Below are positions 9,017 through 17,222 of a stretch of 64,000 bases of DNA, one piece after another. Below the pieces are notes generated by a model. The model was not told where the DNA came from. It saw only the letters and a program-made list of their open reading frames with translations, and made no database searches. Position 1 is the stretch's first letter. Each line of letters opens with the position of its first letter. The DNA is from Streptosporangium lutulentum (GTDB lineage Bacteria > Actinomycetota > Actinomycetes > Streptosporangiales > Streptosporangiaceae), in contig NZ_JAUSQU010000001.1 of assembly GCF_030811455.1 (NCBI RefSeq), forward strand, positions 6,510,001-6,574,000, in the 5' to 3' direction. The translations under genes were made by a program, and so were the position numbers.

Positions 9017-9366
9017 GAGAGGAATCCGACGACGCGATCGAGGAGGTCAGCAGCGTTCTCGTCGCGCTCGCCGACCCCACCCGTCGCCGACTGCTCGACC
9101 TCCTCGCCGCGCTGGGCGCGGCCACCGCGACGACGCTCGCCGAGCGGCTCCCCGTCTCCCGACAGGCGATCGTCAAGCACCTCGCCATCCTGGACGCCGC
9201 CGGACTCGTCGTCGGCAGCCGGGTCGGACGCGAGGTGAGGTACTCGCTGCGGCCCGACAGCCTGGACGCCACCACGCGGTGGATGTCCTCGCTCGCGGCC
9301 GACTGGGACCGTCGACTGGCGGCCATCAAGCGCGCCGCTGAAGCAGCGGAACGCGATTCCAAGTAG
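9013..9366 (+). CDS. ArsR-family transcriptional regulator
   Basis: This 117-residue winged-helix protein starts with GTG overlapping the upstream TGA. It shows the ArsR signature ALADPTRRRLLDLLAAL, then TLAERLPVSRQAIVKHLAIL as the recognition region and a wing with GSRVGREVRYSLRPDSL. I see no CxC metal site, so it is unlikely to sense arsenic or cadmium. Members next to AHSA1 genes are usually repressors of their own operon; the two palindromes at 8482-8542 are the likely targets. Confidence 0.9.
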   Translation: MREESDDAIEEVSSVLVALADPTRRRLLDLLAALGAATATTLAERLPVSRQAIVKHLAILDAAGLVVGSRVGREVRYSLRPDSLDATTRWMSSLAADWDRRLAAIKRAAEAAERDSK

Positions 9367-9435
9367 CACCCCGGGACGCGTGGGGTGGCGATGGCCTCTG
9401 CCGCGACCCGTGATCACACAAGAAAGAGATTCGAC

Positions 9436-9777
9436 ATGACGACGCTGAAGCCCGGAAGCCTACTGCTCGGCACGACCCGTCCCGCCGAGCTGCGGGCCTG
9501 GTACATCAAGGCGCTGGCGCCGGAGTCCACCGGCGAGGGCGCGATCGACCTGGGCGGCTTCCTACTGGTCATCGACGGGCGCGACGACGTCGAGGCGAAG
9601 AACAGCGACCCGGCTCGCACGATCATCAACTTCCACGTCGACGACTTCGACGCCGTGAAGGCCCAGCTGGACGCGGCCGGCGTGGAGTGGATCTCGGTCG
9701 AGGACCGGGAGAAGGGCAGGTTCGGCACGTTCGCCGACCCCGACGGGAACTACCTCCAGATCATCGAGTGGAAGTAG
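9436..9777 (+). CDS. VOC family (glyoxalase-like) protein
   Basis: The start used is the ATG at 9436, preceded by AAGAAAGAG; an in-frame ATG at 9385 would add 17 residues without a clear ribosome site. The 113-residue product has one vicinal-oxygen-chelate repeat: LLGTTRPAELRAWYIKALAP at the start, INFHVDDFDAVKAQLDAAGV, and FADPDGNYLQIIEWK at the end. The terminal motif with Asp-Pro-Asp-Gly-Asn and Glu is the usual metal-site strand. It is probably in the same transcription unit as the AHSA1/ArsR pair. The substrate is unknown. Confidence 0.85.
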   Translation: MTTLKPGSLLLGTTRPAELRAWYIKALAPESTGEGAIDLGGFLLVIDGRDDVEAKNSDPARTIINFHVDDFDAVKAQLDAAGVEWISVEDREKGRFGTFADPDGNYLQIIEWK

Positions 9778-9860
9778 GACACCTGAGACCAGACATCCTC
9801 TGGATGAACGAACCCACGGGGTCCCCGCGGAAATAGGGCGAGGGCACTCAGCATCGATAT

Positions 9861-10498
9861 GTGACGAACACCCTCGCAACGGCACTCTATGTATGATCAC
9901 CGACGCGTTGAAGGCATCGCCGGACCTGGCCCCCTGGCGCCCGAGGCCCGGCATCTCGCCCACGCTCGGTGACGCGGAACCGGTCACGCCGGCGGTGAGG
10001 CCGGCGCTGCTGGGTTTCACCTCCGAGCGGCGCCGACCACGCCACGCCCATGCCCGGCTCAGCGGCATGTTCCCGTATCCGCCCGGCCGGTCCGGCTACG
10101 GCAAGCGACTACGCAAGGCATCCGGCCTGATAGCAAGCATGATCAGAATGCTCGCCGTCGACACGTCGCCGTAGAGCGACGACGCGTGGGTGGTCGGCTC
10201 CACCCCGGTGAAGTGCGGCCGGTCGCGGGAGACGGCCACGCGCGGCGAGCCGGCCTCATCGAGTCGATCAGTCAAACCTTCAAGGCCCGGCTTGGCCTGG
10301 AGCCTCACGGCGGTCGCACACCTCGTGGGGTGGTCGTTCGCGTGCTTGCGCGGGTCCTCGTGCTGAGCGCCGCGATCTGACTCAACGACAGAACCGGCCG
10401 GCCGATCAAACGATGAGGCAGGTCTGACACCCGCGACGGCAGACCGCCGGTCGCCTCTTCCAGATCATTCAAACTCCGATCTCGCCTATGACCACTGA
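9861..10498 (+). pseudogene. IS982-like transposase remnant
   Basis: A degraded transposase can be followed through several frames. A GTG at 9861 begins VTNTLATALYV, then a one-base shift leads to the frame MITDALKASPD from 9893. This carries ALLGFTSERRRPRHAHARLS, GMFPYPPGRSGYGKRLRK and MLAVDTSP, ends at a TAG at 10172, and after the stop reads DDAWVVGSTPVKCGRSRET. The central catalytic part is deleted. The C-terminus resumes in another frame (IESISQTFKARLGLEPHGGR) to a second stop at 10378. Then LNDRTGRPIKR follows, a 62-bp foreign repeat, and the expected last residues LAYDH at 10498. These blocks match the order known for IS982-type transposases. The element must be inactive. Confidence 0.8.
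10411..10472 (-). repeat. 62-bp dispersed repeat, copy 1 (inside transposase remnant)
   Basis: On the minus strand this segment reads TTGAATGATCTGGAAGAGGC and onward to CAGACCTGCCTCATCG. It matches 51621-51682 on the plus strand at 59 of 62 positions. It can fold imperfectly (GAGGC...GCGGTCTG / CAGACC-T-GCCTC). It splits the last codons of the transposase remnant, so it appears to have been inserted there. Confidence 0.85.
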
Positions 10499-10635
10499 AC
10501 GTGACCGGATCCCTCGGATTCATTCATTCAGTGAGCAACAGGGCCGTGGCAATCCTCGGTCGCGCCAGGCACGCGGGTCGGTCGACCCGTTCGTTGAGAC
10601 GACTCCACACAACACGACAGGAAGAAAGAGCTCAC

Positions 10636-11853
10636 ATGAGTATCCGGCAAACGGCGCTGAGCCCAGGCAGGGCCAACCTGGCCCTGGCCACGCTGTTCTT
10701 GGGAATGTTCGTACTGGGCAGTGGCGAACTGCTCGTAGTCGGCGTGCTGGACCGGATCGCCGCGGATCTCCACGTGACCATCCCCTCGGCCGGCCATCTG
10801 GTGACCGTGTACGCGCTGGGCCTTGCCATCGGTGGTCCGATCCTGACCGCGCTGACGATCAAGCTGGAAAAGAAGATCGTCCTTATCGGCGCGGTCGCGC
10901 TGTTCATCGCGTGCAACCTGGTCGCGGTGCTGACCCACGTCTATGGCCTGTTCCTCGTGCTGCGCTTCCTCATCGGTGCGTTGCAGGGCCTGTTCATCGC
11001 GGGTGCGTTCATCGCGGCCATGTCGATCGTCCCGCCGGAGCGCATAGGCAAGGCGATCGGGATCGTCGTCTCCGGTGTCGCGATGTCGGGGGCGCTCGGC
11101 TTGCCGCTGGGCACACTGGTCGGTCAGACCCTCGGCTGGCGCGGCTCGTTCATGGCGATCGTGGCGGGCGCCGTGGTGACACTGATCGGTACGGTGGCAC
11201 TGATCCCGTCCGTGCCACCCGCCGGCGCCGGTGCCGGCCACCAGGCCAAGTACGCGTTCGCCCCCAGGGTGCTCGCCGTGCTGTTCCTGAACTTCATCGT
11301 GTTCTCGGCGGTGTTCGCGGCGCTGACCTACCTCGTGCCGTTCCTGCAAGAAGTCACCGGCATCTCCGGAGCCATGCTGAGCGTGTTCCTCCTGGCCTAC
11401 GGTGCGGCCACGGCGGTCGGCTCGTTCGGCGGCGGAAGGTTCGCCGACCGGAACGCCGGGCGCACCCTGATCATCGGGTCCGTCGGCATCGCGGTCTCCC
11501 TGCTGGCTCTCTACCTCGTCGGCTCGATCGCGTGGCTCGTCGCGCTCGTGCTGCTCGCCCTGGGCCTGTCCTTCTACAGCATCGTGCCCTCGCTGCAGGT
11601 TCGGGTGATCGTCCTGGCAGGCCCCGGTGGCCAGCTCGCGCAGTCGTTGCCTGTCTCCGCGGCCAACGTCGGTATCGCGTTCGGCGCGTTCGCCGGTGGT
11701 ATCGCGATCAACAACTACAGCGCTTCCGCCACCGTGATCACCGGTCTGGTCTTCTCCGTGGTCACCATCGCGGTCGCCTGGGGGACCGGCTTCCTCAAGC
11801 CGCCGAGGGTCGAGGAGTCGTCGCCGGCAACCGCCCGATCCGTACCCGCATAG
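10636..11853 (+). CDS. MFS transporter, DHA1 (AraJ/Cml-like) family
   Basis: The ATG at 10636 is preceded by AGGAAGAAAGAG; longer in-frame starts from 10501 add a charged leader without merit. The 405-residue protein has twelve hydrophobic segments. The N-terminal FVLGSGELLVVGVLDRIAADL and HLVTVYALGLAIGGPILTAL are typical of DHA1 drug and sugar efflux proteins (the G-x-L-x-x-G-P-I motif). The middle loop is short and charged (GAGAGHQAKYAF). It probably exports a small metabolite or drug. The C-terminal cytoplasmic tail is KPPRVEESSPATARSVPA. A strong hairpin follows. Confidence 0.88.
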   Translation: MSIRQTALSPGRANLALATLFLGMFVLGSGELLVVGVLDRIAADLHVTIPSAGHLVTVYALGLAIGGPILTALTIKLEKKIVLIGAVALFIACNLVAVLTHVYGLFLVLRFLIGALQGLFIAGAFIAAMSIVPPERIGKAIGIVVSGVAMSGALGLPLGTLVGQTLGWRGSFMAIVAGAVVTLIGTVALIPSVPPAGAGAGHQAKYAFAPRVLAVLFLNFIVFSAVFAALTYLVPFLQEVTGISGAMLSVFLLAYGAATAVGSFGGGRFADRNAGRTLIIGSVGIAVSLLALYLVGSIAWLVALVLLALGLSFYSIVPSLQVRVIVLAGPGGQLAQSLPVSAANVGIAFGAFAGGIAINNYSASATVITGLVFSVVTIAVAWGTGFLKPPRVEESSPATARSVPA

Positions 11854-11889
11854 AACAACCCGTCAGACCACTTCTCGCACCCCTCAGGC

Positions 11890-11930
11890 GGCACGGTGGT
11901 GGCGATCCCCGATCCCGTCACCACCGTGCC
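11890..11930 (+). terminator. Hairpin terminator after the MFS gene
   Basis: GGCACGGTGGTG (11890-11901) pairs perfectly with CACCACCGTGCC (11919-11930). It lies 36 bases after the stop. The remaining gap to guaA (11931-12083) shows no gene I can support. Confidence 0.8.
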
Positions 11931-12083
11931 TCCGCCTCGAATCGCGTTCCGAGCCCTGCGGCGTGAGATGAGGAGGGCGGCTCCTTCCAGAGCGTGAAGA
12001 CCCCGGAACCCCAGAGCTCACCGCCCGCACCAAGGACACGCTGCGGACCCAGCGCTACACGATGGCCTCGTGCGCCCCTTGCA

Positions 12084-13634
12084 CTACTCCCACTCGATGG
12101 TGCCCGGGGGCTTGCTGGTCACGTCGAGCACCACGCGGTTGACCTCGCGGACCTCGTTGGTGATGCGGGTGGAGATCCGCGCGAGCACGTCGTAGGGGAC
12201 GCGGGACCAATCGGCGGTCATGGCGTCCTCGCTGGAGACCGGGCGCAGGACGATCGGGTGACCGTAGGTGCGGCCGTCGCCCTGAACACCCACCGACCGG
12301 ACGTCGGCGAGCAGGACGACCGGGCACTGCCAGATCTCCCGGTCGAGACCGGCGCGGGAGAGCTCCTCACGGGCGATGGCGTCGGCCTCGCGGAGGATCT
12401 CCAGGCGGTCGTGGGTGACCGCGCCGACGATGCGAATGCCCAGGCCGGGGCCGGGGAACGGCTGGCGCCAGACCATCGCGGCGGGCAGGCCCAGCTCCTC
12501 GCCGGCACGGCGGACCTCGTCCTTGAACAGCGCGCGCAACGGCTCCACCAGCGAGAACTGCAGGTCGTCGGGGAGGCCGCCGACGTTGTGGTGCGACTTG
12601 ATGTTGGCGGTGCCGGTGCCGCCGCCGGACTCGACCACGTCGGGGTAAAGAGTGCCCTGGACGAGGAAGTCGACGGGGCCGTCGGCGAGGATGGCCCGCT
12701 GCTCGTCCTCGAAGACCCGGATGAACTCACGTCCGATGATCTTGCGCTTCTCCTCGGGGTCGCTGACCCCGTCGAGCGCCTTCAGGAAACGCTCCTGGGC
12801 GTTGACCACGCGGAGCTTGACGCCCGTGACGGCCACGAAGTCGCGCTCGACCTGCTCGGCCTCGCCCTTGCGAAGCAGCCCGTGATCGACGAAGACGCAG
12901 GTCAGACGATCTCCGATGGCCCGCTGCACCATGGCGGCGGCGACCGCGGAGTCCACCCCGCCGGAGAGCCCGCAGATGGCGCGGCCCTCCGGGCCGATCT
13001 GGGCCCGGATCGCCTCGACCGCGTCCTCGACGATGTTGAGCATGGTCCAGGAGGGACGGCAGCCGGCGGCGTCGAGGAAGTGCTTCAGCACGGTCTGGCC
13101 GTGGTCGGAGTGGAGGACCTCCGGGTGGAACTGCACGCCGTACAGGCCCATCTCGGGGTGCTCGAACGCGGCGACGGGGGTCCCGGCGGTCGCGGCGGTG
13201 ACGACGAACCCCTCGGGGGCGGCGGCGACGCTGTCGCCGTGCGACATCCAGACCGACTGCTCGGCGGGCAGCCCGGCGAAGAGCACGCCCTCCGTGGTCA
13301 CGTCGAGCCGGGTCCCGCCGAACTCCGCGGTGCCGGTCTTCGCCACCTGGCCGCCGAGCGCCTGGGCCATGACCTGGAAGCCGTAGCAGATGCCGAAGGT
13401 CGGCACGCCGGTCTCGAACAGGCCTGCGGGCGCGGCGGGCGCGCCCTCGGCGTAGACCGACGAGGGACCGCCGGACAGGATGATGGCCTTGGGGTTCTTG
13501 GCCATCATCTCCTCGACCGGCATCGTCGACGGGACGACCTCGGAGTAGACGTGGCATTCACGAACCCGCCGCGCGATCAGTTGCGCGTACTGCGCACCGA
13601 AGTCGACGACCAGGACCGTGTCGAACTCAGACAC
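12084..13634 (-). CDS. guaA: GMP synthase (glutamine-hydrolysing)
   Basis: This 516-residue enzyme makes GMP from XMP, glutamine and ATP in the cytoplasm. The class I amidotransferase domain comes first: [30 protein letters not shown], the nucleophile Cys in FGICYGFQ, and GVQFHPEV. Then the ATP pyrophosphatase with P-loop [16 protein letters not shown], and the dimerisation domain with [20 protein letters not shown] and the C-terminal KPPGTIEWE. The GTG at 13634 is preceded by a G-rich site; the length matches the family. Together with guaB at 45 kb it supplies guanine nucleotides. Confidence 0.97.
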   Translation of the reverse strand: MSEFDTVLVVDFGAQYAQLIARRVRECHVYSEVVPSTMPVEEMMAKNPKAIILSGGPSSVYAEGAPAAPAGLFETGVPTFGICYGFQVMAQALGGQVAKTGTAEFGGTRLDVTTEGVLFAGLPAEQSVWMSHGDSVAAAPEGFVVTAATAGTPVAAFEHPEMGLYGVQFHPEVLHSDHGQTVLKHFLDAAGCRPSWTMLNIVEDAVEAIRAQIGPEGRAICGLSGGVDSAVAAAMVQRAIGDRLTCVFVDHGLLRKGEAEQVERDFVAVTGVKLRVVNAQERFLKALDGVSDPEEKRKIIGREFIRVFEDEQRAILADGPVDFLVQGTLYPDVVESGGGTGTANIKSHHNVGGLPDDLQFSLVEPLRALFKDEVRRAGEELGLPAAMVWRQPFPGPGLGIRIVGAVTHDRLEILREADAIAREELSRAGLDREIWQCPVVLLADVRSVGVQGDGRTYGHPIVLRPVSSEDAMTADWSRVPYDVLARISTRITNEVREVNRVVLDVTSKPPGTIEWE

Positions 13635-13693
13635 CAAAGACCCCCAGGGAAACTCAAGCGGTGGGCCCAGTCTATCGGCGCTCGTCAACGCGC

Positions 13694-14539
13694 TCACTCG
13701 CGACGGGGAAACGGGGGCAGACCGCCCGAGATCAGCGTCTCGGTCTGCTCCCGCAGGCCCTCCGCGTATCCGGGGTGGGTGAAGACCAGGAAACGCTCCT
13801 CCCGGATGCCCTCCACCGCGGCCAGCGCGGCCTCCGCGGGATCTATCCCGTCTTTCAGGAGATCGACCATGAAACCGATCGAGGCCACCTCGTCCTCGGT
13901 GCGCTCCGCGACCGTCAGGTTCTCCGGCCTGACCCTCTCGGAGTGACCGATGCCGGTCTTGACCAGGCCGGGGCACAGCGCCGTCACGCGGAGCTTGGAT
14001 CCGGCCATCGCCAGGTCGTGAGCCAGGGACTGCGAGGCGGCGAGCGCGGCGTACTTCGAGATCGAGTAGGCGCCGCCGAACGGCATGGCGAACAGCCCCG
14101 CCACCGAGACGGTGTTGAGGATGTGGCCCTCGGTGTCCTGGGCGATCATGCGGGGCACGAAGGCCCGGATGCCGTGGAGCGTGCCCAACAGGTTCACCCC
14201 GAGCAGCCAGGCGAAGTCCTCGGGCTCCCGCGTCCACATCTGACCGCCCTGGAACACCCCGGCGTTGTTGCAGAGGACGTGGACCGCGCCGAACTCCCCG
14301 AAGGTCCGGTCCGCCAGATGCTGTACGGCCGCCGCGTCGGAGACGTCGGTGATCTGGGTGAGGACCTTGACCCCCTCGGGAACCCCGTCGAGCAGGGAGG
14401 CGGTCTCCGCCAGACCTCCGGGATCCACATCGGCGAGCATCAGCGCCATACCCTCCGCGGCCAGCCGCAGGGCGAGCGCCCGGCCTATCCCACCGGCCGC
14501 CCCGGTGACAACTGCGATCTTGCCTGACAGTTCACGCAT
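13694..14539 (-). CDS. Short-chain dehydrogenase/reductase
   Basis: From the ATG at 14539 (GAGG upstream) the product is 281 residues. The Rossmann motif [19 protein letters not shown] is at the N-terminus, followed by LADVDPGG (acidic residue that often favours NAD), NNAGVF and the catalytic Tyr-x-x-x-Lys in [13 protein letters not shown] with Ser in [10 protein letters not shown]. The C-terminal variable part ([20 protein letters not shown]) sets substrate choice and is not diagnostic. It lies 59 bases before guaA on the same strand; a functional link is not evident. Confidence 0.88.
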   Translation of the reverse strand: MRELSGKIAVVTGAAGGIGRALALRLAAEGMALMLADVDPGGLAETASLLDGVPEGVKVLTQITDVSDAAAVQHLADRTFGEFGAVHVLCNNAGVFQGGQMWTREPEDFAWLLGVNLLGTLHGIRAFVPRMIAQDTEGHILNTVSVAGLFAMPFGGAYSISKYAALAASQSLAHDLAMAGSKLRVTALCPGLVKTGIGHSERVRPENLTVAERTEDEVASIGFMVDLLKDGIDPAEAALAAVEGIREERFLVFTHPGYAEGLREQTETLISGGLPPFPRRE

Positions 14540-14714
14540 CCCACTGCCTCCAGCCGTGCAATACCCCGCGATCGGTTGGCCACACGCTAGCTCGAAGGTC
14601 ATCACCAGTCGAGGTGATCGGCGCCCGCGTCACCGGGCCGGGGCCCGGCGCCGTGGTCGACGGCGGCCCGGCCCATCGGACCGATGGGCCGACGGTCCGA
14701 TGGGCGCGAGGCGG

Positions 14715-16229
14715 CTAGAGCGCGCGGTCGAGCAGGCCGAGGGGCGGGGAGCCCAGGTCGAGCATGGCCGTGTGGAAGCGCTTGAGGGTGAACCCGGCGC
14801 CCCACTCGGCCCTGGCCCGCTCCCGCAGGCGGAGGATCTCCAGCTTGCCCCAGGTGTAGCGGCCGTAGGTCGGGTCGAAGGTGGCCCGCGCCGCCTCCGA
14901 CATCGCCGCGGGACCGGCGAGGTGGGTGTCGGCCTCGAAGCGGCGGGCGCCCTCCTCGACGGTCATCGCGCCGGTGTGCACGCCGATCGCGCAGGCCAGC
15001 CGGGTCACCCTGATCAGCGCCTCCAGCCACACGCCGATCTCGAAACGCGGGTCCTCGGGCGCGAAGCCCTCCTCGACGCAGAGTTCCTCGCCGTAGTGCG
15101 CCCAGCCCTCGGCGAAGGCCATCGACATCAGCGTCCGCCGCACGTCGGAGCGGGCGTGGCGCAGGGCCCGGCCATGGGAGAAGTGACCGGGGGCGACCTC
15201 GTGCACGTTGATCGCGGGCAGCGTGGTCTCGCTGAAGACCTCCAGCCACTCCTCGATGTCACGCTCGGGCCAGGAGGGGTCGGGCGGGGTGATGTGGTAC
15301 CACGAGGGGGCGTCCGGCTCACCGGGCGCGGCCCAGCTCATCATCGCCATGCTCCACCGGCGGGACTCGGGTGCGATGCCGACCAGGCACTCACCGTCGT
15401 GGTAGGGGACCAGGTCCTTCTCACGGGTGAACGCGATCGCCCTCTCGGTGCCGACCCTGGCCGCGTCGATCACTCCGTCGATGCCGGGGTGCTGCCGGAC
15501 CAGCTCGCGCGCGACGTCCAGCGGCGACCGCCCGGCGAATCCCAGCCTGGCGCAGGACTCCGTCAGCCGGGCCATCAGCCGGTCGCGTTCGGCGTCGGCG
15601 CGCTCGGCGAGCCCGCCCAGGTCCACCGGGAGGCCGTCGCCCGCGCCCATCAGCCGGGCCAGCCCCTCCGCGCCGAGGGACGCGTCCGGGGCGCCGGAGC
15701 GTGAGGCCTCCTCGACGTGCTCCACCAGGCGGGCGTGGGCCTTCAGCGCCGCCTCGCGCACGTGCTCGTCCGCGTCCGCCGGCACCCCGGCGGCCAGACC
15801 GCGCACGGCGCCGAGCAGCGCGGTCGCCACCGGGGCGCTGAGCCTGTCGAGAGAGGCGATCGCGTGCTCCACGGCCTCGGGCCAGAGCGCGAGGTGGGCG
15901 TGCTTGGCGGCGGTCCGCTCGGCCTCGGGGGCGTAGTCGCGGTCGTAGGTGGCGAGGTCGAGGTTGTTCAGGTGATCGAGCGGGCTGCGGCGGTACAGCT
16001 CCAGCTCGCCGAACTGGACCCGTACGGCCTCCTCGAAGATCTGCAGGTGCGCCGCGTCGTAGGAATCGCCGGGCAGGGGCCCTTCGCCCAGGGCGGCCAG
16101 TCCCGCGCGGACGCCTCCCGGCGAGAGATCCTGGATCACGCCGTCGTATTCGTGCCTGCCGGCCATCTCACGGACGTCCGCGACGGAGAGATCACACACC
16201 GCGCGGAGGCGGCTGTCGAGTTCGGTCAT
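14715..16229 (-). CDS. DUF885 family protein, predicted zinc peptidase
   Basis: This 504-residue protein has no signal peptide. It contains the DUF885 signature INVHEVAPGHFSHGRAL, a variant of HExxPGH used as a metal-binding site, and about 40 residues later AFAEGWAHYGEELCVEEG, which holds the third predicted ligand. The family sits in the gluzincin-like peptidase group and is widespread in actinobacteria, usually without a known substrate. A helical N-terminal half precedes the catalytic region. The ATG at 16229 follows a short gap from the upstream intergenic region. Nothing in the neighbourhood indicates the substrate. Confidence 0.82.
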   Translation of the reverse strand: MTELDSRLRAVCDLSVADVREMAGRHEYDGVIQDLSPGGVRAGLAALGEGPLPGDSYDAAHLQIFEEAVRVQFGELELYRRSPLDHLNNLDLATYDRDYAPEAERTAAKHAHLALWPEAVEHAIASLDRLSAPVATALLGAVRGLAAGVPADADEHVREAALKAHARLVEHVEEASRSGAPDASLGAEGLARLMGAGDGLPVDLGGLAERADAERDRLMARLTESCARLGFAGRSPLDVARELVRQHPGIDGVIDAARVGTERAIAFTREKDLVPYHDGECLVGIAPESRRWSMAMMSWAAPGEPDAPSWYHITPPDPSWPERDIEEWLEVFSETTLPAINVHEVAPGHFSHGRALRHARSDVRRTLMSMAFAEGWAHYGEELCVEEGFAPEDPRFEIGVWLEALIRVTRLACAIGVHTGAMTVEEGARRFEADTHLAGPAAMSEAARATFDPTYGRYTWGKLEILRLRERARAEWGAGFTLKRFHTAMLDLGSPPLGLLDRAL

Positions 16230-16499
16230 GAACGCGACGTTATATCAGGACGAGTTCCCGGTGATCAGGTTGAACGTCCGGCCCTCCCCTCCCGTACGGC
16301 TCACACCCGAGCACGAGCCGTACCAGCAGGTCAGCCTTCTCTCCCGGTGCCGGCGGCATTCGGGCACGGAACGCGCCCCCGTTGCCGGCCGCCGTTCCCA
16401 CCGGACGGGACCCGCGGCTCGGACGATCACGATCCCTACTGCGGAAACCATATGGTCCGCCAGACCGTTGGATCCACAAGGGCCAGAGGAGAAGATGCC

Positions 16500-17096
16500 A
16501 TGGGGCGCGCGAAAACTGCTCGGAAACGGCGCAGACTGAAGCGACTCCATCAGCCGGGCAGGCAAGCCGCTCCTCGGTTGGAGGATTATTCCCCTCCCGA
16601 GCCGTCGGCGTGGCATCGGTTGCCGATCGGGCGCCGGCTGTCCACCATCCATGGCGAGGCCGTGATCATGACGGTGATCGTGGCCGCCGTCATCGCGATG
16701 GCGACGGTGGATGACTACAGGCGTGTGTATGGAGTACAGGAACGTGGCGTCGTGGCGACGGCCACCATTGTCGCTGTGGAGTCGCGCAGGCAGAACACGG
16801 ATGAGCTGGTGGTCAGGTTCACCACACGTGAGGGCGTGGAGGTCCAGGCCCGGGTAGGTCCTCAGCGCTGGGACGGCTCACCGACGATAGGTGATTCCCA
16901 GGAGGTGCTCTACGATCCCGCCGACCCGGCGAACGAGGTGCTCTCCAGGGGGGCGAGGTTCGCCCACTACACACATTTCCTGGGCGCCGGTGTGATGATC
17001 CTGCTCCTTCTCCTGGCGGTGGCGATGTGGCGCCACGGACCGTTCATACTGGGCGGCCCGACCAGGAACCGACGACCTTCTGGTGAGAGCGGGTGA
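16500..17096 (+). CDS. DUF3592-like small membrane protein
   Basis: The ATG at 16500 has AGAGGAGAAG upstream. The 198-residue product begins with a very basic stretch (GRAKTARKRRRLKRLHQPGR), then a membrane segment at about residues 53-72 (EAVIMTVIVAAVIAMATV). An extracytoplasmic beta-rich domain follows (GVVATATIVAVESRRQNTDE, VLYDPADPANEV), and then a second membrane segment (FLGAGVMILLLLLAVAMW). The arrangement and the 'YDPADP' motif are those of DUF3592 proteins, whose role is unknown. Between 16230 and 16499 I see no gene. Confidence 0.7.
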   Translation: MGRAKTARKRRRLKRLHQPGRQAAPRLEDYSPPEPSAWHRLPIGRRLSTIHGEAVIMTVIVAAVIAMATVDDYRRVYGVQERGVVATATIVAVESRRQNTDELVVRFTTREGVEVQARVGPQRWDGSPTIGDSQEVLYDPADPANEVLSRGARFAHYTHFLGAGVMILLLLLAVAMWRHGPFILGGPTRNRRPSGESG

Positions 17097-17188
17097 AAGG
17101 GGCTGTCGTGGCCCGCCCCGGGGACGTAGGCGGGCCACAACAGGTCTCGGTGCCGAGCCGGGGGCCGGCCGTACGGCCCGGCCCGGCG

Positions 17189-17216
17189 CCCCGGCGGGGG
17201 GATCTCCCCGCCGGGG
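17189..17216 (-). terminator. Terminator between the DUF3592 and chitinase genes
   Basis: CCCCGGCGGGG (17189-17199) pairs perfectly with CCCCGCCGGGG (17206-17216) around a six-base loop. It stands 6 bases past the chitinase stop and can serve both converging genes. Confidence 0.8.
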
Positions 17217-17222
17217 AGCGGG

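Noticed and set aside
9893-10174. A 93-residue independent small gene
   Set aside because: The sequence is the N-terminal part of a transposase that continues past the stop in the same frame, so it is a pseudogene fragment.
11931-12083. Possible gene remnant after the MFS terminator
   Set aside because: A short readable stretch (PELTARTKDTLRTQRYTM) could not be tied to any family, and no start or stop context supports a gene.
12055-14237. Extended open frames beyond guaA and opposite to it
   Set aside because: Extension upstream of the GTG at 13634 overlaps the SDR gene and adds no domain; the plus-strand frame is a shadow.
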